Below the pieces are notes generated by a model. That model did no database searches and was not told the origin of the DNA. It saw only the letters and a list, made by a program, of their open reading frames with translations. Positions 1 through 10,492 of a DNA stretch of 64,000 nt are shown here, in pieces. Source of the DNA: Streptomyces cyaneochromogenes (GTDB lineage Bacteria > Actinomycetota > Actinomycetes > Streptomycetales > Streptomycetaceae); assembly GCF_003963535.1 (NCBI RefSeq), contig NZ_CP034539.1:1550001-1614000 (forward strand), written 5' to 3'. Numbering within the stretch: position 1 is the stretch's first letter; every line of letters begins with the position of its first letter. The position numbers and the translations under genes were made by a program.

Positions 1-342
1 GCCGTCGCCGACGCCCGTAAGACGGCCACCCGGCAGCTGTCCGAGTGGGGGCTGGAGGAGCTGGCGTTCACGACGGAACTGGTGGTCAGCGAGCTGGTCA
101 CCAACGCCATCCGGTACGCCGCCGGCCCCATCCGGCTGCGTCTGATCCGGGAGCGGGCACTGTTCTGCGAGGTCTCTGACGGCGGCGCCACCGCCCCGCA
201 TCTGCGTCACCCGCGGACCACCGACGAGGGAGGGCGCGGGCTGCTGCTGGTCTCCCAGTTCACCCAGCAGTGGGGCACCCGCTTCGTGCCCGAAGGGAAG
301 ATCATCTGGGCCGAGCAGTCGCTGCTGGATCCGTCGCCCTGA
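1..342 (+). CDS. ATP-binding (HATPase_c, RsbW-like) protein, 3' part only
   Basis: Reading frame 1 is open from the first base, so the gene begins left of the window; 113 C-terminal residues are visible. They hold the N-box (ELVTNAIRYA, about residue 30 of the visible part) and the G-box (TTDEGGRGLLLV) of serine-kinase-type GHKL ATPases. Such domains occur alone as anti-sigma factors or at the C-end of SpoIIE-type phosphatases; which one applies cannot be decided here. It lies 88 bp before a PAS-SpoIIE phosphatase gene on the same strand, which fits a partner-switching sigma-control pair. Confidence 0.85.
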   Translation, partial: AVADARKTATRQLSEWGLEELAFTTELVVSELVTNAIRYAAGPIRLRLIRERALFCEVSDGGATAPHLRHPRTTDEGGRGLLLVSQFTQQWGTRFVPEGKIIWAEQSLLDPSP

Positions 343-430
343 TCTGCCGAATCGCTCCAGATGTAGTACATCGGTACATAAGCGATGCAGCATGGGAAAC
401 TGGTCAGGTCCCGGTGGTGAGGCGGGAGCC

Positions 431-1663
431 ATGGATGAGACGGCGATCGACTACGCGGCGGTGTTCCAGGCCCTGCCCGGGATGGTGGCGCTGCTGACCC
501 CGGAGCTGGTCTACGCCGACGCCAACGAGGACTTCCAGCGCCTGTCCGGGCGCACCCGGGAGCAGCTGGTGGGCCGGTACATCTTCGATGTCTTCCCCGA
601 GAACCCCAACGACCCGGCGGCGACCGGCATGCGCGACGTCCGGGCGTCGATGCTGCGTGTGGTGGCCACCGGCGAGCGCGACACCATGGCACTGCAGCGC
701 TACGACGTCGAGGACCCCGTGCTTCCCGGCCACTGGGAGGAGCGCTACTGGAGCCCGATCAACGCGCCCGTGCGCGGGCCCCACGGAAAGGTGGAGTTCG
801 TGCTGCACCGGGTGGAGGAGGTCACCGAGCTCATCCGGCTGCGCGGGGGCGCGGGGGGCGACAGCCGGGCGCGGGTGCTGGAGGCCGAGCTGTACACACG
901 CGCCCGCGAACTGCAGGAGGTCAACGACCGGCTGCGGCAGGCCCACGCCCGCGAGCGCGAGGTGGCCCTGGCCCTGCAGGAGGCGATGCTGCCCGCCCGA
1001 CGGCAGGTGGGCAACCACCGGGCGGCGGTGCGCTACCGGCCCGCGGTCGGCGCGCTGAACGTGTGCGGCGACTGGTACGACCTGATCGACCTGGTGGGCG
1101 GCAACCGCATCGGCGTGTCCGTGGGCGACGTGGTCGGCCACGGTCTCGCGGCGGCCGGCGTCATGGGCCAGCTGCGCAGCGCGCTCAGCGCCTCCTCCCG
1201 CGTGGCCGACGGCCCCGCCCACGCGCTCGACGTCCTCGGGCGGTACGCCCATGTGGTCGACGGCGCGGAATCGGCCACCGCGGTCACCACGTTCATCGAC
1301 TTCGACGACCGCACCATCGCCTACAGCAGCGCGGGCCATCCGCCGCCGGTACTGGTCCACGCCGACGGCCGCGTGGAGTTCCTCGACAAGGCCACCGACA
1401 CGCCTCTGGACGCCCGCCCCGACCCGATCCCGAGACCGCAGGCCACGACTACTTACGCCGACGGAGCCACCCTCGCGCTGTACACGGACGGCCTGATCGA
1501 GCGCCGCCGCGAGGACATCGACACCGGCCTGACCAGGCTCGCGGAGTCCCTCGTCCGCCATCGCACGGCCGACCCCGAGACCCTCGCCGACGCGGTGCTG
1601 CTGGAGCTGCTGCCGCCCGGCGGCGCGACCGACGACACGGCGCTGATCATCGTGCGGCTGTGA
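431..1663 (+). CDS. PAS domain-containing SpoIIE-family protein phosphatase
   Basis: 410 residues. Residues about 1-125 form a PAS fold (ALPGMVALLTPELVYADANEDF, split across the first strands), followed by a helical linker near 145-185 and a PPM/SpoIIE serine phosphatase domain to the end, with the metal-binding pattern CGDWYDLI, VGDVVGHGLAAA and the closing GATDDTALIIVRL. Family members dephosphorylate anti-anti-sigma factors and so release sigma factors; the PAS domain is expected to sense a signal. I chose ATG 431 because GAGGCGGGAG stands just before it; ATG 392 in frame would add 13 residues with no ribosome site. The palindrome ATGTAGTACAT (361-371) lies in the short upstream gap. Confidence 0.9.
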   Translation: MDETAIDYAAVFQALPGMVALLTPELVYADANEDFQRLSGRTREQLVGRYIFDVFPENPNDPAATGMRDVRASMLRVVATGERDTMALQRYDVEDPVLPGHWEERYWSPINAPVRGPHGKVEFVLHRVEEVTELIRLRGGAGGDSRARVLEAELYTRARELQEVNDRLRQAHAREREVALALQEAMLPARRQVGNHRAAVRYRPAVGALNVCGDWYDLIDLVGGNRIGVSVGDVVGHGLAAAGVMGQLRSALSASSRVADGPAHALDVLGRYAHVVDGAESATAVTTFIDFDDRTIAYSSAGHPPPVLVHADGRVEFLDKATDTPLDARPDPIPRPQATTTYADGATLALYTDGLIERRREDIDTGLTRLAESLVRHRTADPETLADAVLLELLPPGGATDDTALIIVRL

Positions 1664-2015
1664 TGCGTACGGCTGTGACGCGTGCCGCCGCGGCGGCCGA
1701 GCAGAGGCGACGGCCCCCCGCAAGAACGGGCCGCCTGCCACCCGGTGGCCGTGATCACGCCAAACCATGCCATCCGGTTGCCGCACACCGACCCCTGACA
1801 CCAGGCTGGTCCGGCGGTCCTCCCCATCCGCAAGCGCCGCCGCCCGGCCAATTCCTGACATCCAGTCAGGAAAATCGCCATGGGTCGGCATCCGTCCGAC
1901 CCGACCCGGTTCCGGCCCGTCAACCCTGCGCCTACACTGACACCCCCACGGCACGCTGGTTGACCTGCCAGAACGCGGCGGCCCGAGCTGATCCCCCGAG
2001 TGAGGAGCGCCCCCC
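1664..2015. other. Intergenic region before plsC
   Basis: 352 bp with no convincing gene. It contains a perfect inverted repeat at 1852-1872 and a plausible promoter (TTCCGG at 1910-1915, 17-bp spacer, TACACT at 1933-1938) for the acyltransferase gene. The rest is GC-rich and shows nothing I can name. Confidence 0.5.
1852..1872. promoter_or_regulatory. Perfect 8-bp inverted repeat, candidate operator
   Basis: TTCCTGAC-N5-GTCAGGAA followed by AAAT. It lies about 40 bp upstream of the -35-like element for plsC. It has the size and symmetry of a dimeric (for example TetR-type) repressor site; which protein binds is unknown. It has no T-run, so a terminator is less likely. Confidence 0.5.
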
Positions 2016-2747
2016 TTGTTCTACTACGTACTGAAATACGTGTTGTTGGGACCACTCCTGAGACTGGTCTTCCGGCCTCGCATCGAAGGCCTTGAGCACG
2101 TACCGGCCACGGGCGCGGCCATCGTCGCCGGCAACCACCTGTCGTTCTCCGACCACTTCCTGATGCCGGCGATACTCAAACGGCGCATCACCTTCCTCGC
2201 GAAGAAGGAGTACTTCACGGGCCCCGGCCTCAAGGGGCGCCTGACCGCGGCCTTCTTCCGCAGCGCCGGCCAGATCCCGGTCGACCGCACCGGCAAGGAG
2301 GCGGGCCAGGCCGCGATCCGCGAGGGCCTCGGCGTCCTGAGCAAGGACGAGCTCCTCGGCATCTATCCCGAGGGCACCCGCTCGCACGACGGCCGCCTCT
2401 ACAAGGGCAAGGTCGGCGTCGCGGTGATGGCTCTCAGGGCCGGGGTCCCGGTCATCCCCTGCGCCATGATCGGCACGTTCGAGGCACAGCCGCCCGGCAA
2501 GATCATCCCGAACGTCCACCCGGTGACGATCCGCTTCGGCAAGCCCCTCGACTTCTCCCGCTACGCCGGCATGGAGAACGAGAAGGCGATCCTGCGCGCG
2601 GTGACCGACGAGATCATGTACGCGATCCTGTCCCTGTCCGAGCAGGAGTACGTCGACCAGTACGCGGCCGTGGCCAAGGCCGAGCAGACCGCCGCCGCCA
2701 AGGCCGCGGAGAAGGAGCGCAAGTTCCCGCGACTGCCCATCCGTTGA
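2016..2747 (+). CDS. 1-acyl-glycerol-3-phosphate acyltransferase (PlsC family)
   Basis: 243 residues with the LPLAT family blocks: NHLSFSDHF (H-X4-D, block I, near residue 41), a basic block near 86-92 (GQIPVDRTG), EGTRSHDG (block III, near 120) and a Pro-rich block VPVIPCAMIG. These enzymes acylate lysophosphatidate to phosphatidate at the membrane in phospholipid synthesis. The C-terminal 35 residues are a charged Ala/Lys/Glu helix. The TTG start at 2016 follows GAGGAGC; no better ATG exists upstream. It is transcribed toward the urease operon, ending 28 bp from ureD. Confidence 0.9.
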   Translation: MFYYVLKYVLLGPLLRLVFRPRIEGLEHVPATGAAIVAGNHLSFSDHFLMPAILKRRITFLAKKEYFTGPGLKGRLTAAFFRSAGQIPVDRTGKEAGQAAIREGLGVLSKDELLGIYPEGTRSHDGRLYKGKVGVAVMALRAGVPVIPCAMIGTFEAQPPGKIIPNVHPVTIRFGKPLDFSRYAGMENEKAILRAVTDEIMYAILSLSEQEYVDQYAAVAKAEQTAAAKAAEKERKFPRLPIR

Positions 2748-2775
2748 CGAGCCGGTACCGCCCGCCGGAAGGCGC

Positions 2776-3549
2776 TCAGCCGAGGGAGTCGAGCGCCTCC
2801 AGCGCCTCGTCGAGCAGTCCGCGCAGCCGCAGCGCGTCGGCCGCCACGGCACTCACCAGGGCGGCCGGCCCGGCGAGGGGCAGCACGGCGGCGTGATCCC
2901 CCAGCACCCGGGCCGCCACCGGAGCATCCGCGAACTCCGGCCGTACGACGACGAGTTGCCCGACGGCGCGACACCCGCCGAGCCCGGCGGGACCGTCCCA
3001 GCCGCCCGGCGCACCAGGTCCGCAGGCCAGCTCCTGATCGAGAACCACGCGCCCCGCGACACCCACCCGGATCCGACTGCTCAGCCGCCCGGGCTCCTCC
3101 CCCACCCGCCCGAGCACCTGCTCCTCACGCAGGACGAGTCGCCCGCTCGCACCGACGTCGACGCGGGTCGTGACGTGCAGGTCGCTGCCTCGGGCGGAGA
3201 TCAACTGCTCGGGCAACCAGTGCAGTTCACCACCGTCGGCCACGGACAGCCGCACGTCGTACCGGGCCTCGCCCTTGGCCTGCCCCGGCAGCGCGATGGT
3301 GGCGGCCGCCGACCCGACATGCAGCCGGGCACCGGCCTCCACATCGGCCTCGACGGTGAAGTGATCGCCGCCGAGCGGCCCGCTCATCGCACCGACGACC
3401 ACGACCCGGGCCTCGGCGCCGCTCGACCGAGTGCGGCGGAGCGCGAGCGGCCCCTCACCATCGAGCACGGGCAGCGACGTACCGCCCCGCCCGTCCTGCC
3501 GGGCGACGATCCGCGCGAGTGCCCGCACCCCGCCCGCCACAGCCGTCAT
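2776..3549 (-). CDS. ureD: Urease accessory protein UreD
   Basis: 257 residues, last gene of the urease operon. UreD (UreH) is the scaffold that joins UreF and UreG on the apo-urease during nickel insertion. Seen: the family-typical beta-rich body with the [17 protein letters not shown] and [10 protein letters not shown] segments. The ATG start overlaps the ureG stop (TCAT on the + strand at 3546-3549), so translation is probably coupled. A longer in-frame opening reaches into ureG but has no basis as a start. Confidence 0.9.
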   Translation of the reverse strand: MTAVAGGVRALARIVARQDGRGGTSLPVLDGEGPLALRRTRSSGAEARVVVVGAMSGPLGGDHFTVEADVEAGARLHVGSAAATIALPGQAKGEARYDVRLSVADGGELHWLPEQLISARGSDLHVTTRVDVGASGRLVLREEQVLGRVGEEPGRLSSRIRVGVAGRVVLDQELACGPGAPGGWDGPAGLGGCRAVGQLVVVRPEFADAPVAARVLGDHAAVLPLAGPAALVSAVAADALRLRGLLDEALEALDSLG

Positions 3550-4223
3550 GCCGCCCACGCGGCACGCTGCGCCCGCACCCACTCGGCGACGTCCCGCACA
3601 CCGGGCTCGCTCCTCAACGACTGGAACACCACCGGCAGTTCGGCCCGCTGCGCCTTGGCGTCCGCCGCCATCCGCGCGAGGTCCGAGCCGACGTACGGCG
3701 CGAGGTCGGTCTTGTTGACGACGAGCAGGTCGGCGGTCGTCACACCGGGCCCGCCCTTGCGCGGAATGTCGTCGCCCCCGGCCACGTCGATCACGAAGAT
3801 CTGCGCGTCGACGAGCCCCTTGGAGAAGGTGGCGGTGAGATTGTCCCCGCCGGACTCCACGAGGATGAGGTCCAGGGGCCCGACCTCGTCCTCCAGATCC
3901 TCGACGGCTTCGAGGTTCGCCGAGATGTCGTCCCGGATCGCGGTGTGCGGACACGCCCCCGTCTCCACGGCCGTGATCCGCTCGGGCGGCAGCACGGCCT
4001 CCCGCAGCAGGAACTCGGCGTCCTCGCGCGTGTAGATGTCGTTCGTGACGACGGCGAGGGACAGCTCGTCCCGCAGCGCCCGGCAGAGCGCGGCAACGGT
4101 GGCGGTCTTACCGGACCCGACGGGCCCGCCGAGACCGATACGCAGCGCACGGCGAGAGCCGTCGGGCCGATGGGCGTCGGCGCTGACGGCGGAGGGGCCG
4201 TCGTGGGAGTGGTCGAGGTGCAT
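3546..4223 (-). CDS. ureG: Urease accessory GTPase UreG
   Basis: 225 residues. SIMIBI-class GTPase that powers nickel delivery to urease. P-loop GPVGSGKT at residues 33-40, the nickel-binding CPH motif ([11 protein letters not shown]), and [10 protein letters not shown] as the guanine-specificity motif. The N-terminus before the G domain is His-rich (His at positions 2, 5, 7 and 18), which could hold nickel and partly replace UreE, whose gene is not present in this operon. Sits 188 bp from ureF, the largest gap in the operon. Confidence 0.95.
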   Translation of the reverse strand: MHLDHSHDGPSAVSADAHRPDGSRRALRIGLGGPVGSGKTATVAALCRALRDELSLAVVTNDIYTREDAEFLLREAVLPPERITAVETGACPHTAIRDDISANLEAVEDLEDEVGPLDLILVESGGDNLTATFSKGLVDAQIFVIDVAGGDDIPRKGGPGVTTADLLVVNKTDLAPYVGSDLARMAADAKAQRAELPVVFQSLRSEPGVRDVAEWVRAQRAAWAA

Positions 4224-4324
4224 GGGGCGGCTCCTTTGATAGGTGGGGCCCGGTATTTCAGCCCGTCTGGGGGTGCCCCCTCTGGGGGAGTTCGAGGACG
4301 AGGCCGTTCAGGCCGAACGGGGGT

Positions 4325-4345
4325 CCAGGGGGCAGGGCCCCCTGG
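4325..4345. repeat. REP-like hairpin inside the urease operon
   Basis: CCAGGGGGC-N3-GCCCCCTGG, a perfect 9-bp stem in the 188-bp ureF-ureG gap. From general knowledge, GC-rich elements of this look recur between Streptomyces genes. It could attenuate or stabilise the mRNA between ureF and ureG. No T-run follows in the direction of transcription. Confidence 0.6.
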
Positions 4346-4411
4346 CGGGGTCGAAGGGGCAGAGTCCCTTCAAGGACGGGAAGGGTAGGGGCGGCGGGGG
4401 CGAAAGAATCC

Positions 4412-5086
4412 CTAGGACGCAAACAGCCGCACAGCCCAAGCCGCATGCACCTCCGCCCCGATCTCCAGCAACGGAGCAGACGCCGCGGGCAACTCGTCGA
4501 CCCCACCGCCGACCACCGCCCGCCCCGCCTCCACCGCCCGATCCGCGACCCGGTCCATCTCCGGCGCCAACCGGGCCAGCACGGCCGTGGCGTCGAAGGG
4601 ATCAAGACTCAGCAACCGCACCGTCGCACTCGCCGGCCCGCTCACACTCTCGTACGCCGCGCAGTACGCGGCATCGACCGCCCCCAGTCCGGCCGCCCGA
4701 GCGGCCACCCCGAGCACGACCGGCTGATGCGCCCCCTTGGGGAACTCCCGCGCCACGGCATCGAGTTCCTCGGAGGGCCAGGTCGCCCGAGCCGCCCGCA
4801 TCAGCTGCCGCCCGAGCTTCCGGGCCGCCGTACGCAACGCGGGCGAGGGCGTCCGGGCGTCAGCGGCCTCGTCCAGGGCCACCACATCGACCCCGAGCGC
4901 GGCGGCCGCCGCGAGCGAGGCCGCGACCAGCCCCGCCGTGTGCAACCGCCCCCGGCAGAAGTCCTCCAGGCTCTCGGCCCCGGTGATCCGCCCGGCCTTG
5001 ACGGCCGCCTCCGCACCCCCCGAGTGCGCATGGCCCCCGGCGGGAAAGCGGCCGTCGGCAAGGACGAGAAGTGCAGCCCGTGACAT
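4412..5086 (-). CDS. ureF: Urease accessory protein UreF
   Basis: 224 residues, all-helical. UreF bridges UreD and UreG and gates GTP-driven nickel transfer. The N-terminal segment ALLVLADGRFPAGGHAHSGG is the family hallmark (FPxGxxxxSxG). ATG at 5086 chosen; a GTG two codons upstream is a possible alternative. Starts 13 bp after the ureC stop. Confidence 0.9.
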   Translation of the reverse strand: MSRAALLVLADGRFPAGGHAHSGGAEAAVKAGRITGAESLEDFCRGRLHTAGLVAASLAAAAALGVDVVALDEAADARTPSPALRTAARKLGRQLMRAARATWPSEELDAVAREFPKGAHQPVVLGVAARAAGLGAVDAAYCAAYESVSGPASATVRLLSLDPFDATAVLARLAPEMDRVADRAVEAGRAVVGGGVDELPAASAPLLEIGAEVHAAWAVRLFAS

Positions 5087-5099
5087 CACAACCCAACCC

Positions 5100-6813
<1,714 letters not shown>

Positions 6814-6821
<8 letters not shown>

Positions 6822-7125
6822 CGAGGGCACCTCCGGTCTCCCCGCGCAGTCCGGGCACCACACGGGCGCCGGTGAGCGGGACGAGTTCGACGTCGACGGG
6901 GATCCCGGGCTCGAAGCGCACGGCGGTGCCGGCGGCGATGTTGAGCCGCTTGCCGCGCGCGGCGCCGCGGTCGAAGTCCAGACCGGGGTTGGCCTCGGCG
7001 AAGTGGTAGTGGGAGCCGACCTGGACGGGCCGGTCGGCGGCGTTGAGGACGGTCAGCCGGGTGACCTCGCGGCCCTCGTTGTAGGCAATCGGACCGTCGG
7101 CGAACAGGATCTCTCCGGGGATCAT
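6814..7125 (-). CDS. ureB: Urease subunit beta
   Basis: 103 residues. Small structural subunit; [20 protein letters not shown] is the standard N-terminus and [17 protein letters not shown] the conserved core. Begins 10 bp after ureA and overlaps ureC by 8 bp. Confidence 0.96.
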
Positions 7126-7135
7126 CGAGGCCCCC

Positions 7136-7438
7136 TCAGACGATCGGGTCGTGGACGGTGACGAGCTTGGTGCCGTCCGGGAAGGTCGCCTCGACCTGGA
7201 CGTCGTGGATCATCTCGGGGATGCCCGCCATGACGTCGTCCCGGGTGAGCAGCTTGCGCCCGGAGGACATGAGCTCGGCGACCGTACGGCCGTCGCGGGC
7301 GCCCTCGAGGATGTGCGACGTGATGAGGGCGATCGCCTCGGGGTGGTTCAGCTTGAGGCCACGGGCCCGGCGCTTCTCGGCGACGTCGGCCGCCACGTGG
7401 ATGAGCAGCCTCTCTTGCTCGTGCGGGGTCAGTTGCAC
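7136..7438 (-). CDS. ureA: Urease subunit gamma
   Basis: 100 residues, first gene of the operon. Typical start [19 protein letters not shown] and end [17 protein letters not shown] at 7438 chosen because it gives the standard family N-terminus and is preceded by GAGGTGGGA. The open frame continues far upstream but without relevance. Confidence 0.95.
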   Translation of the reverse strand: MQLTPHEQERLLIHVAADVAEKRRARGLKLNHPEAIALITSHILEGARDGRTVAELMSSGRKLLTRDDVMAGIPEMIHDVQVEATFPDGTKLVTVHDPIV

Positions 7439-7539
7439 GTCCCACCTCACAGTCCTCGCTCCGGACCGTGCGGGGTCCGGTTGCCGCGGCCACCCGGCAA
7501 AGTCCCTGGTGGCGTGGATGGGCAGGCTAGTTGGACCGC

Positions 7540-7555
7540 ATTTCAAGCAAGTTAA
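7540..7555 (-). promoter_or_regulatory. GlnR-box-like site upstream of ureA
   Basis: On the minus strand TTAAC-N6-GAAAT fits the published actinobacterial GlnR consensus gTnAC-n6-GaAAC at 7 of the 9 defined positions. It lies about 100 bp upstream of ureA. GlnR control of urease is known in Streptomyces; this particular site is my inference and is only one a/b box pair. Confidence 0.45.
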
Positions 7556-7596
7556 CCGAGCTGTGATGCTGTGGGACCCGATCCGGTGGAACCCGT

Positions 7597-8226
7597 TCAG
7601 GACTCCGGCCGCGGGGCCGGCATGCTCATCAGCCCGCGCAGACCGTTCTGCAGGACCTCCACCGGCGCCGCACCGAACAGTGCCTGCTGGGCGACGAATC
7701 CCTGCACGGTGGCGATCATCGTGCGCGCGACATGTTCCGCGGGAATCTCCGCTCCCATCATTCCGGCTTCCTGGTACGCCTCGACGGCCGCCACCCAGTT
7801 CTCGCGCAGCTCGGTGAAGACGTCCCTCAGGACGAGGGCCAGTTCCTCGTTGCGCACGGTCTCCGCCCACACCTGCATCATCAGCCGCGGGAAGAGCGGC
7901 TCGCCCTCGACGTCCAGGGACGACCACACGCGCAGCGTCCGTCCCAGGACCAGGCCGACCAGGAGGTCCGGCGGCGGAGGCGGGCTCTGCCGGGTGACGT
8001 CGGCGAAGGCCGCGCGGATCTCGCCGAGCACCTCGTTGACGATCGCGGCGATCAGCTCGTCCTTGCCGCTGTAGTAGCGGTACACCGCACCGGCCGAGAG
8101 GTCGACCTCCTTCAGCACGTCCTGCATCGACGTGGCGTGGAAGCCGTTGCGTGCGAAGAGGCGCGCGGCGCCGTCGAGGATCTGCCGGCGGCGGGCGTCG
8201 AGGTGTTCCTGGGATACGCGGGCCAT
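7597..8226 (-). CDS. TetR/AcrR family transcriptional regulator
   Basis: 209 residues. HTH at residues about 10-57 ([25 protein letters not shown] ends before [15 protein letters not shown]). The ligand domain is longer and Pro-rich near residue 75. Divergent from a membrane-protein gene 143 bp away, with two near-identical repeats between them, the usual arrangement for a self-repressing regulator of an exporter. ATG 8226 preferred over ATG 8262, which would place the first repeat inside the coding region. Confidence 0.9.
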   Translation of the reverse strand: MARVSQEHLDARRRQILDGAARLFARNGFHATSMQDVLKEVDLSAGAVYRYYSGKDELIAAIVNEVLGEIRAAFADVTRQSPPPPPDLLVGLVLGRTLRVWSSLDVEGEPLFPRLMMQVWAETVRNEELALVLRDVFTELRENWVAAVEAYQEAGMMGAEIPAEHVARTMIATVQGFVAQQALFGAAPVEVLQNGLRGLMSMPAPRPES

Positions 8227-8236
8227 GGTCCACAAA

Positions 8237-8315
8237 GTAAAACGAACATTCCTTCTTGACAAGGTTCGACATCGGCAGGATGGTGAGAGGAACCGTAAAA
8301 CGAACGATCCTTCTT
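8237..8315. promoter_or_regulatory. Twin operator-like direct repeats between tetR and membrane gene
   Basis: A 21-bp sequence GTAAAACGAAC-N4-CTTCTT occurs at 8237-8257 and again at 8295-8315 with 19 of 21 bases identical, 58 bp apart. Each copy is a weak inverted repeat (AACGAAC against CTTCTTT). Copy 1 overlaps TTGACA (8256-8261), a possible -35 for the rightward gene. Probably two TetR binding sites. Confidence 0.7.
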
Positions 8316-8369
8316 TTTAGCGCCTTCCTTCTGGCGCTCACCTCTCCGAGACCTTCCGAGGGAGACCCC

Positions 8370-9398
8370 ATGTCCACCCCCTCCGCCACACCGCCCAGGA
8401 ACGCGGCATCCCGGCGCCTGGTCGCGGTCGTCGTGCTCGTCCCCGTACTCGCCGCGCTCGCCCTGTGGGCTTTCGCCTGGCCGGCCGCCCGCACCGCGCC
8501 CCGCGACCTGCCGCTCGGCGTGGCCGGACCCGCCGCCGCCACGGCCCAGGTGGAGCGGCAGCTCGCCCGGCAGGACGGCGCGTTCGAGATCCACCGCTAC
8601 GCCGGCGAGGCCGCCGCACGGGAGGCCGTCGAGGACCGGACCGTATACGGCGCGGTCGTGGTCACGGCCCAGGGACCGAAGCTGCTGACCGCCTCGGCCG
8701 CGAGCCCGACGGTCGCCCAGCTGCTCCAGCAGGCGGTGGAGCGACAGGCCGCCGCCGCGGGCACCGAGGTGAGGACGGTCGACGTGGTCCCCGCCCCGCA
8801 GACCGACCCGCGTGGCGCGGCCCTGAACGCGAGCGTCCTGCCGCTCGCCCTGGCCGGCATGGCGGCCGGCGCCGCGGTGACCCTGCTCGGGCTGCGCGGC
8901 GTCCGCGCCGTGAGCGCCCTGGTCGGCGCCGCCGCCCTGATCGGCGTGATCACGACCGCCCTCGCGCACAGCTGGCTGGAGGTCCTCGCCGGCGACTGGT
9001 GGGCGGAGGCCGGGGTGTTCGCCCTGTCGACACTGGCCGTGAGCGCCGCCGTCGCGGGGCTCGCCGCGCTGATCGGCCCCGCGGGCATCGGCCTCGTGTC
9101 GTTCGTGGTGATGTTCCTCGGCAATCCGTTCTCCGGGGCGTCCTCGGCCCCGCAGATGCTGCCCGAGCCGGTCGGCACGATCGGCCAGTGGCTGCCGCCG
9201 GGTGCGGGCGCGAGCCTGCTGCGCTCGGTGTCGTTCTTCGACGGCGCCGCGGCGACCGGCCCCACCCTCACCCTGGCCTGGTGGGCCGCGCTGGGCCTGG
9301 GCGCCGTACTGCTCGGAAGCGCCATGAAGTCACGTACGAAGGACACCGAGTCCGCGACCGGCAGGGAACTCGACAAGCCACTGGCCTCCGTCGGCTGA
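8370..9398 (+). CDS. ABC-2/YhgE-type integral membrane protein
   Basis: 342 residues. One N-terminal membrane helix (about 18-38), an extracytoplasmic region of about 135 residues, then five C-terminal helices (about 177-330) ending in a charged cytoplasmic tail. This 1+5 topology is shared with ABC-2 permeases and YhgE/Pip-like (DUF3533) proteins, but no ATPase gene lies beside it. Substrate unknown; the adjacent TetR suggests export of a small molecule. ATG 8370 has GAGGGAGA 5 bp upstream; an earlier ATG at 8256 lies in the operator region. Confidence 0.8.
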   Translation: MSTPSATPPRNAASRRLVAVVVLVPVLAALALWAFAWPAARTAPRDLPLGVAGPAAATAQVERQLARQDGAFEIHRYAGEAAAREAVEDRTVYGAVVVTAQGPKLLTASAASPTVAQLLQQAVERQAAAAGTEVRTVDVVPAPQTDPRGAALNASVLPLALAGMAAGAAVTLLGLRGVRAVSALVGAAALIGVITTALAHSWLEVLAGDWWAEAGVFALSTLAVSAAVAGLAALIGPAGIGLVSFVVMFLGNPFSGASSAPQMLPEPVGTIGQWLPPGAGASLLRSVSFFDGAAATGPTLTLAWWAALGLGAVLLGSAMKSRTKDTESATGRELDKPLASVG

Positions 9399-9432
9399 CG
9401 CGCCGTCCGGCCCCGTCCGGTCACACCGAACC

Positions 9433-9472
9433 GACCGTGCACCCCCGCTGTAGCGGACGGGGGTGCACGGTC
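9433..9472. terminator. Bidirectional terminator
   Basis: Perfect 15-bp stem GACCGTGCACCCCCG with its complement, 10-nt loop, then CTGTTGTTT. Lies between two converging genes and can serve both. Confidence 0.85.
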
Positions 9473-9502
9473 CTGTTGTTTCGGCGGACCCGAAAGCCGG
9501 GT

Positions 9503-9781
9503 CTAGGAGGGTGCCGCCCCCCGATGCTCGGCCGCGATACCGAACCGCTGCCGTTCGCGGGGAGCGGAAGCGACGCCGCGGACGCTGGAGACCGAGCTGA
9601 TCACCTGCTCCTCGACGGGCGCGTCGAGGGCGTCGAGTCGCTCGAGGTCAGCTGCGGAGACAAGGGCGACGAGGGGCTTTCCGTGGCGCGTCACGACGAC
9701 GCGCTCACCGCCGTACACCACGCGATTGATCAGTTCGGCGAGCTCAGCCCTGGCTTGCGTCACCGGAATCTCGTAGGCCAT
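9503..9781 (-). CDS. Phd/YefM-family antitoxin, no toxin partner
   Basis: 92 residues. Starts MAYEIPVTQARAELAELINR and continues GGERVVVTRHGKPLVALVSA, the full Phd/YefM DNA-binding fold, then a longer unstructured tail. Family members bind and neutralise RelE/Doc-like toxins and repress their own operon. No toxin gene follows: the next gene downstream is on the other strand. It is divergent from clpP with 68 bp between starts. Confidence 0.88.
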   Translation of the reverse strand: MAYEIPVTQARAELAELINRVVYGGERVVVTRHGKPLVALVSAADLERLDALDAPVEEQVISSVSSVRGVASAPRERQRFGIAAEHRGAAPS

Positions 9782-9793
9782 GCTCCCTACATT

Positions 9794-9825
9794 ACGTCAT
9801 GTACGTCCTGTACATTTTTTACAGG
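9794..9825. promoter_or_regulatory. Overlapping TGTAC palindromes between antitoxin and clpP
   Basis: Two nested inverted repeats: ATGTAC-N5-GTACAT (9799-9815) and CCTGTA-N7-TACAGG (9807-9825); also ACGTCATGTAC / ACGTCCTGTAC as 9-bp-phased direct repeats. E. coli YefM is known to read TGTACA half-sites, so this looks like the antitoxin's operator. It must also overlap the clpP promoter. Confidence 0.65.
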
Positions 9826-9849
9826 CACCCCGGCAAGGGAGCGTGAGCC

Positions 9850-10485
9850 ATGACCCGACCGTCCGCCCGCTACGTACTGCCCGAGTTCACCGAGCGCACG
9901 AGTTACGGCACCAAGACGCAGGACCCGTACTCGAAGCTGCTGGAGGAGCGGATCGTCTTTCTCGGCACGCCGATCGACGACACCTCCGCCAACGACGTGA
10001 TGGCCCAGTTCATGTATCTGGAACACAAGGACCCCGACCGGGACATCTCGCTGTACATCAATTCGCCCGGCGGCTCGTTCAGCGCCATGTCGGCGGTCTA
10101 CGACACGATGCGGTACGTCACCTGTGACGTGGAGACGATCTGCCTGGGCCAGGCCGGTTCGGCCGCCGCGGTGCTGCTCGCGTCGGGCACCGAGGGCAAG
10201 CGGTTCGCGCTGCCGGGAGCCCGGGTGGTGATCCATCAGCCGGGACTGCCCGAGCCGATCGAGGGCCAGGCGAGCGATCTGGCCATCCAGGCCGACGAAC
10301 TGACGCGCATTCGGGTCCGCCTGGAGGAGATGCTCGCCCGGCACAGCGCCCGCAGCCGTGAGCAGGTGAGCGAGGACATCGAGCGGGACAAGATCCTCAG
10401 CGCCCAGGAGGCGCTGGAGTACGGGCTGGTGGACCGGATCATCCCCAGCCGCAAGACCACCCTCGCTCCGCCCACGGGGAGGTGA
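9850..10485 (+). CDS. clpP: ATP-dependent Clp protease proteolytic subunit (extra ClpP)
   Basis: 211 residues. Complete catalytic triad: Ser104 ([11 protein letters not shown]), His129 (RVVIHQPG) and Asp180 ([11 protein letters not shown]). YINSPGGS is the substrate-binding strand. ClpP forms the barrel that degrades proteins unfolded by ClpX/ClpC. Its position away from tig/clpX suggests one of the additional Streptomyces ClpP paralogues. The N-terminal 30 residues are longer and different from the housekeeping type. AGGGAGCG precedes the ATG. Confidence 0.93.
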   Translation: MTRPSARYVLPEFTERTSYGTKTQDPYSKLLEERIVFLGTPIDDTSANDVMAQFMYLEHKDPDRDISLYINSPGGSFSAMSAVYDTMRYVTCDVETICLGQAGSAAAVLLASGTEGKRFALPGARVVIHQPGLPEPIEGQASDLAIQADELTRIRVRLEEMLARHSARSREQVSEDIERDKILSAQEALEYGLVDRIIPSRKTTLAPPTGR

Positions 10486-10492
10486 TCGGCCG

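Noticed and set aside
404..1954. 516-codon open frame on the minus strand
   Set aside because: Antisense to the PAS-SpoIIE gene, which has clear domains; the product is His/Arg-rich with no family, a high-GC artefact.
8370..9398. Full ABC transporter with ATPase
   Set aside because: No ATP-binding gene is adjacent; only an ABC-2-like membrane topology is seen.
9503..9781. Complete toxin-antitoxin operon
   Set aside because: Only the antitoxin is present; nothing downstream on the same strand resembles a RelE, YoeB or Doc toxin.
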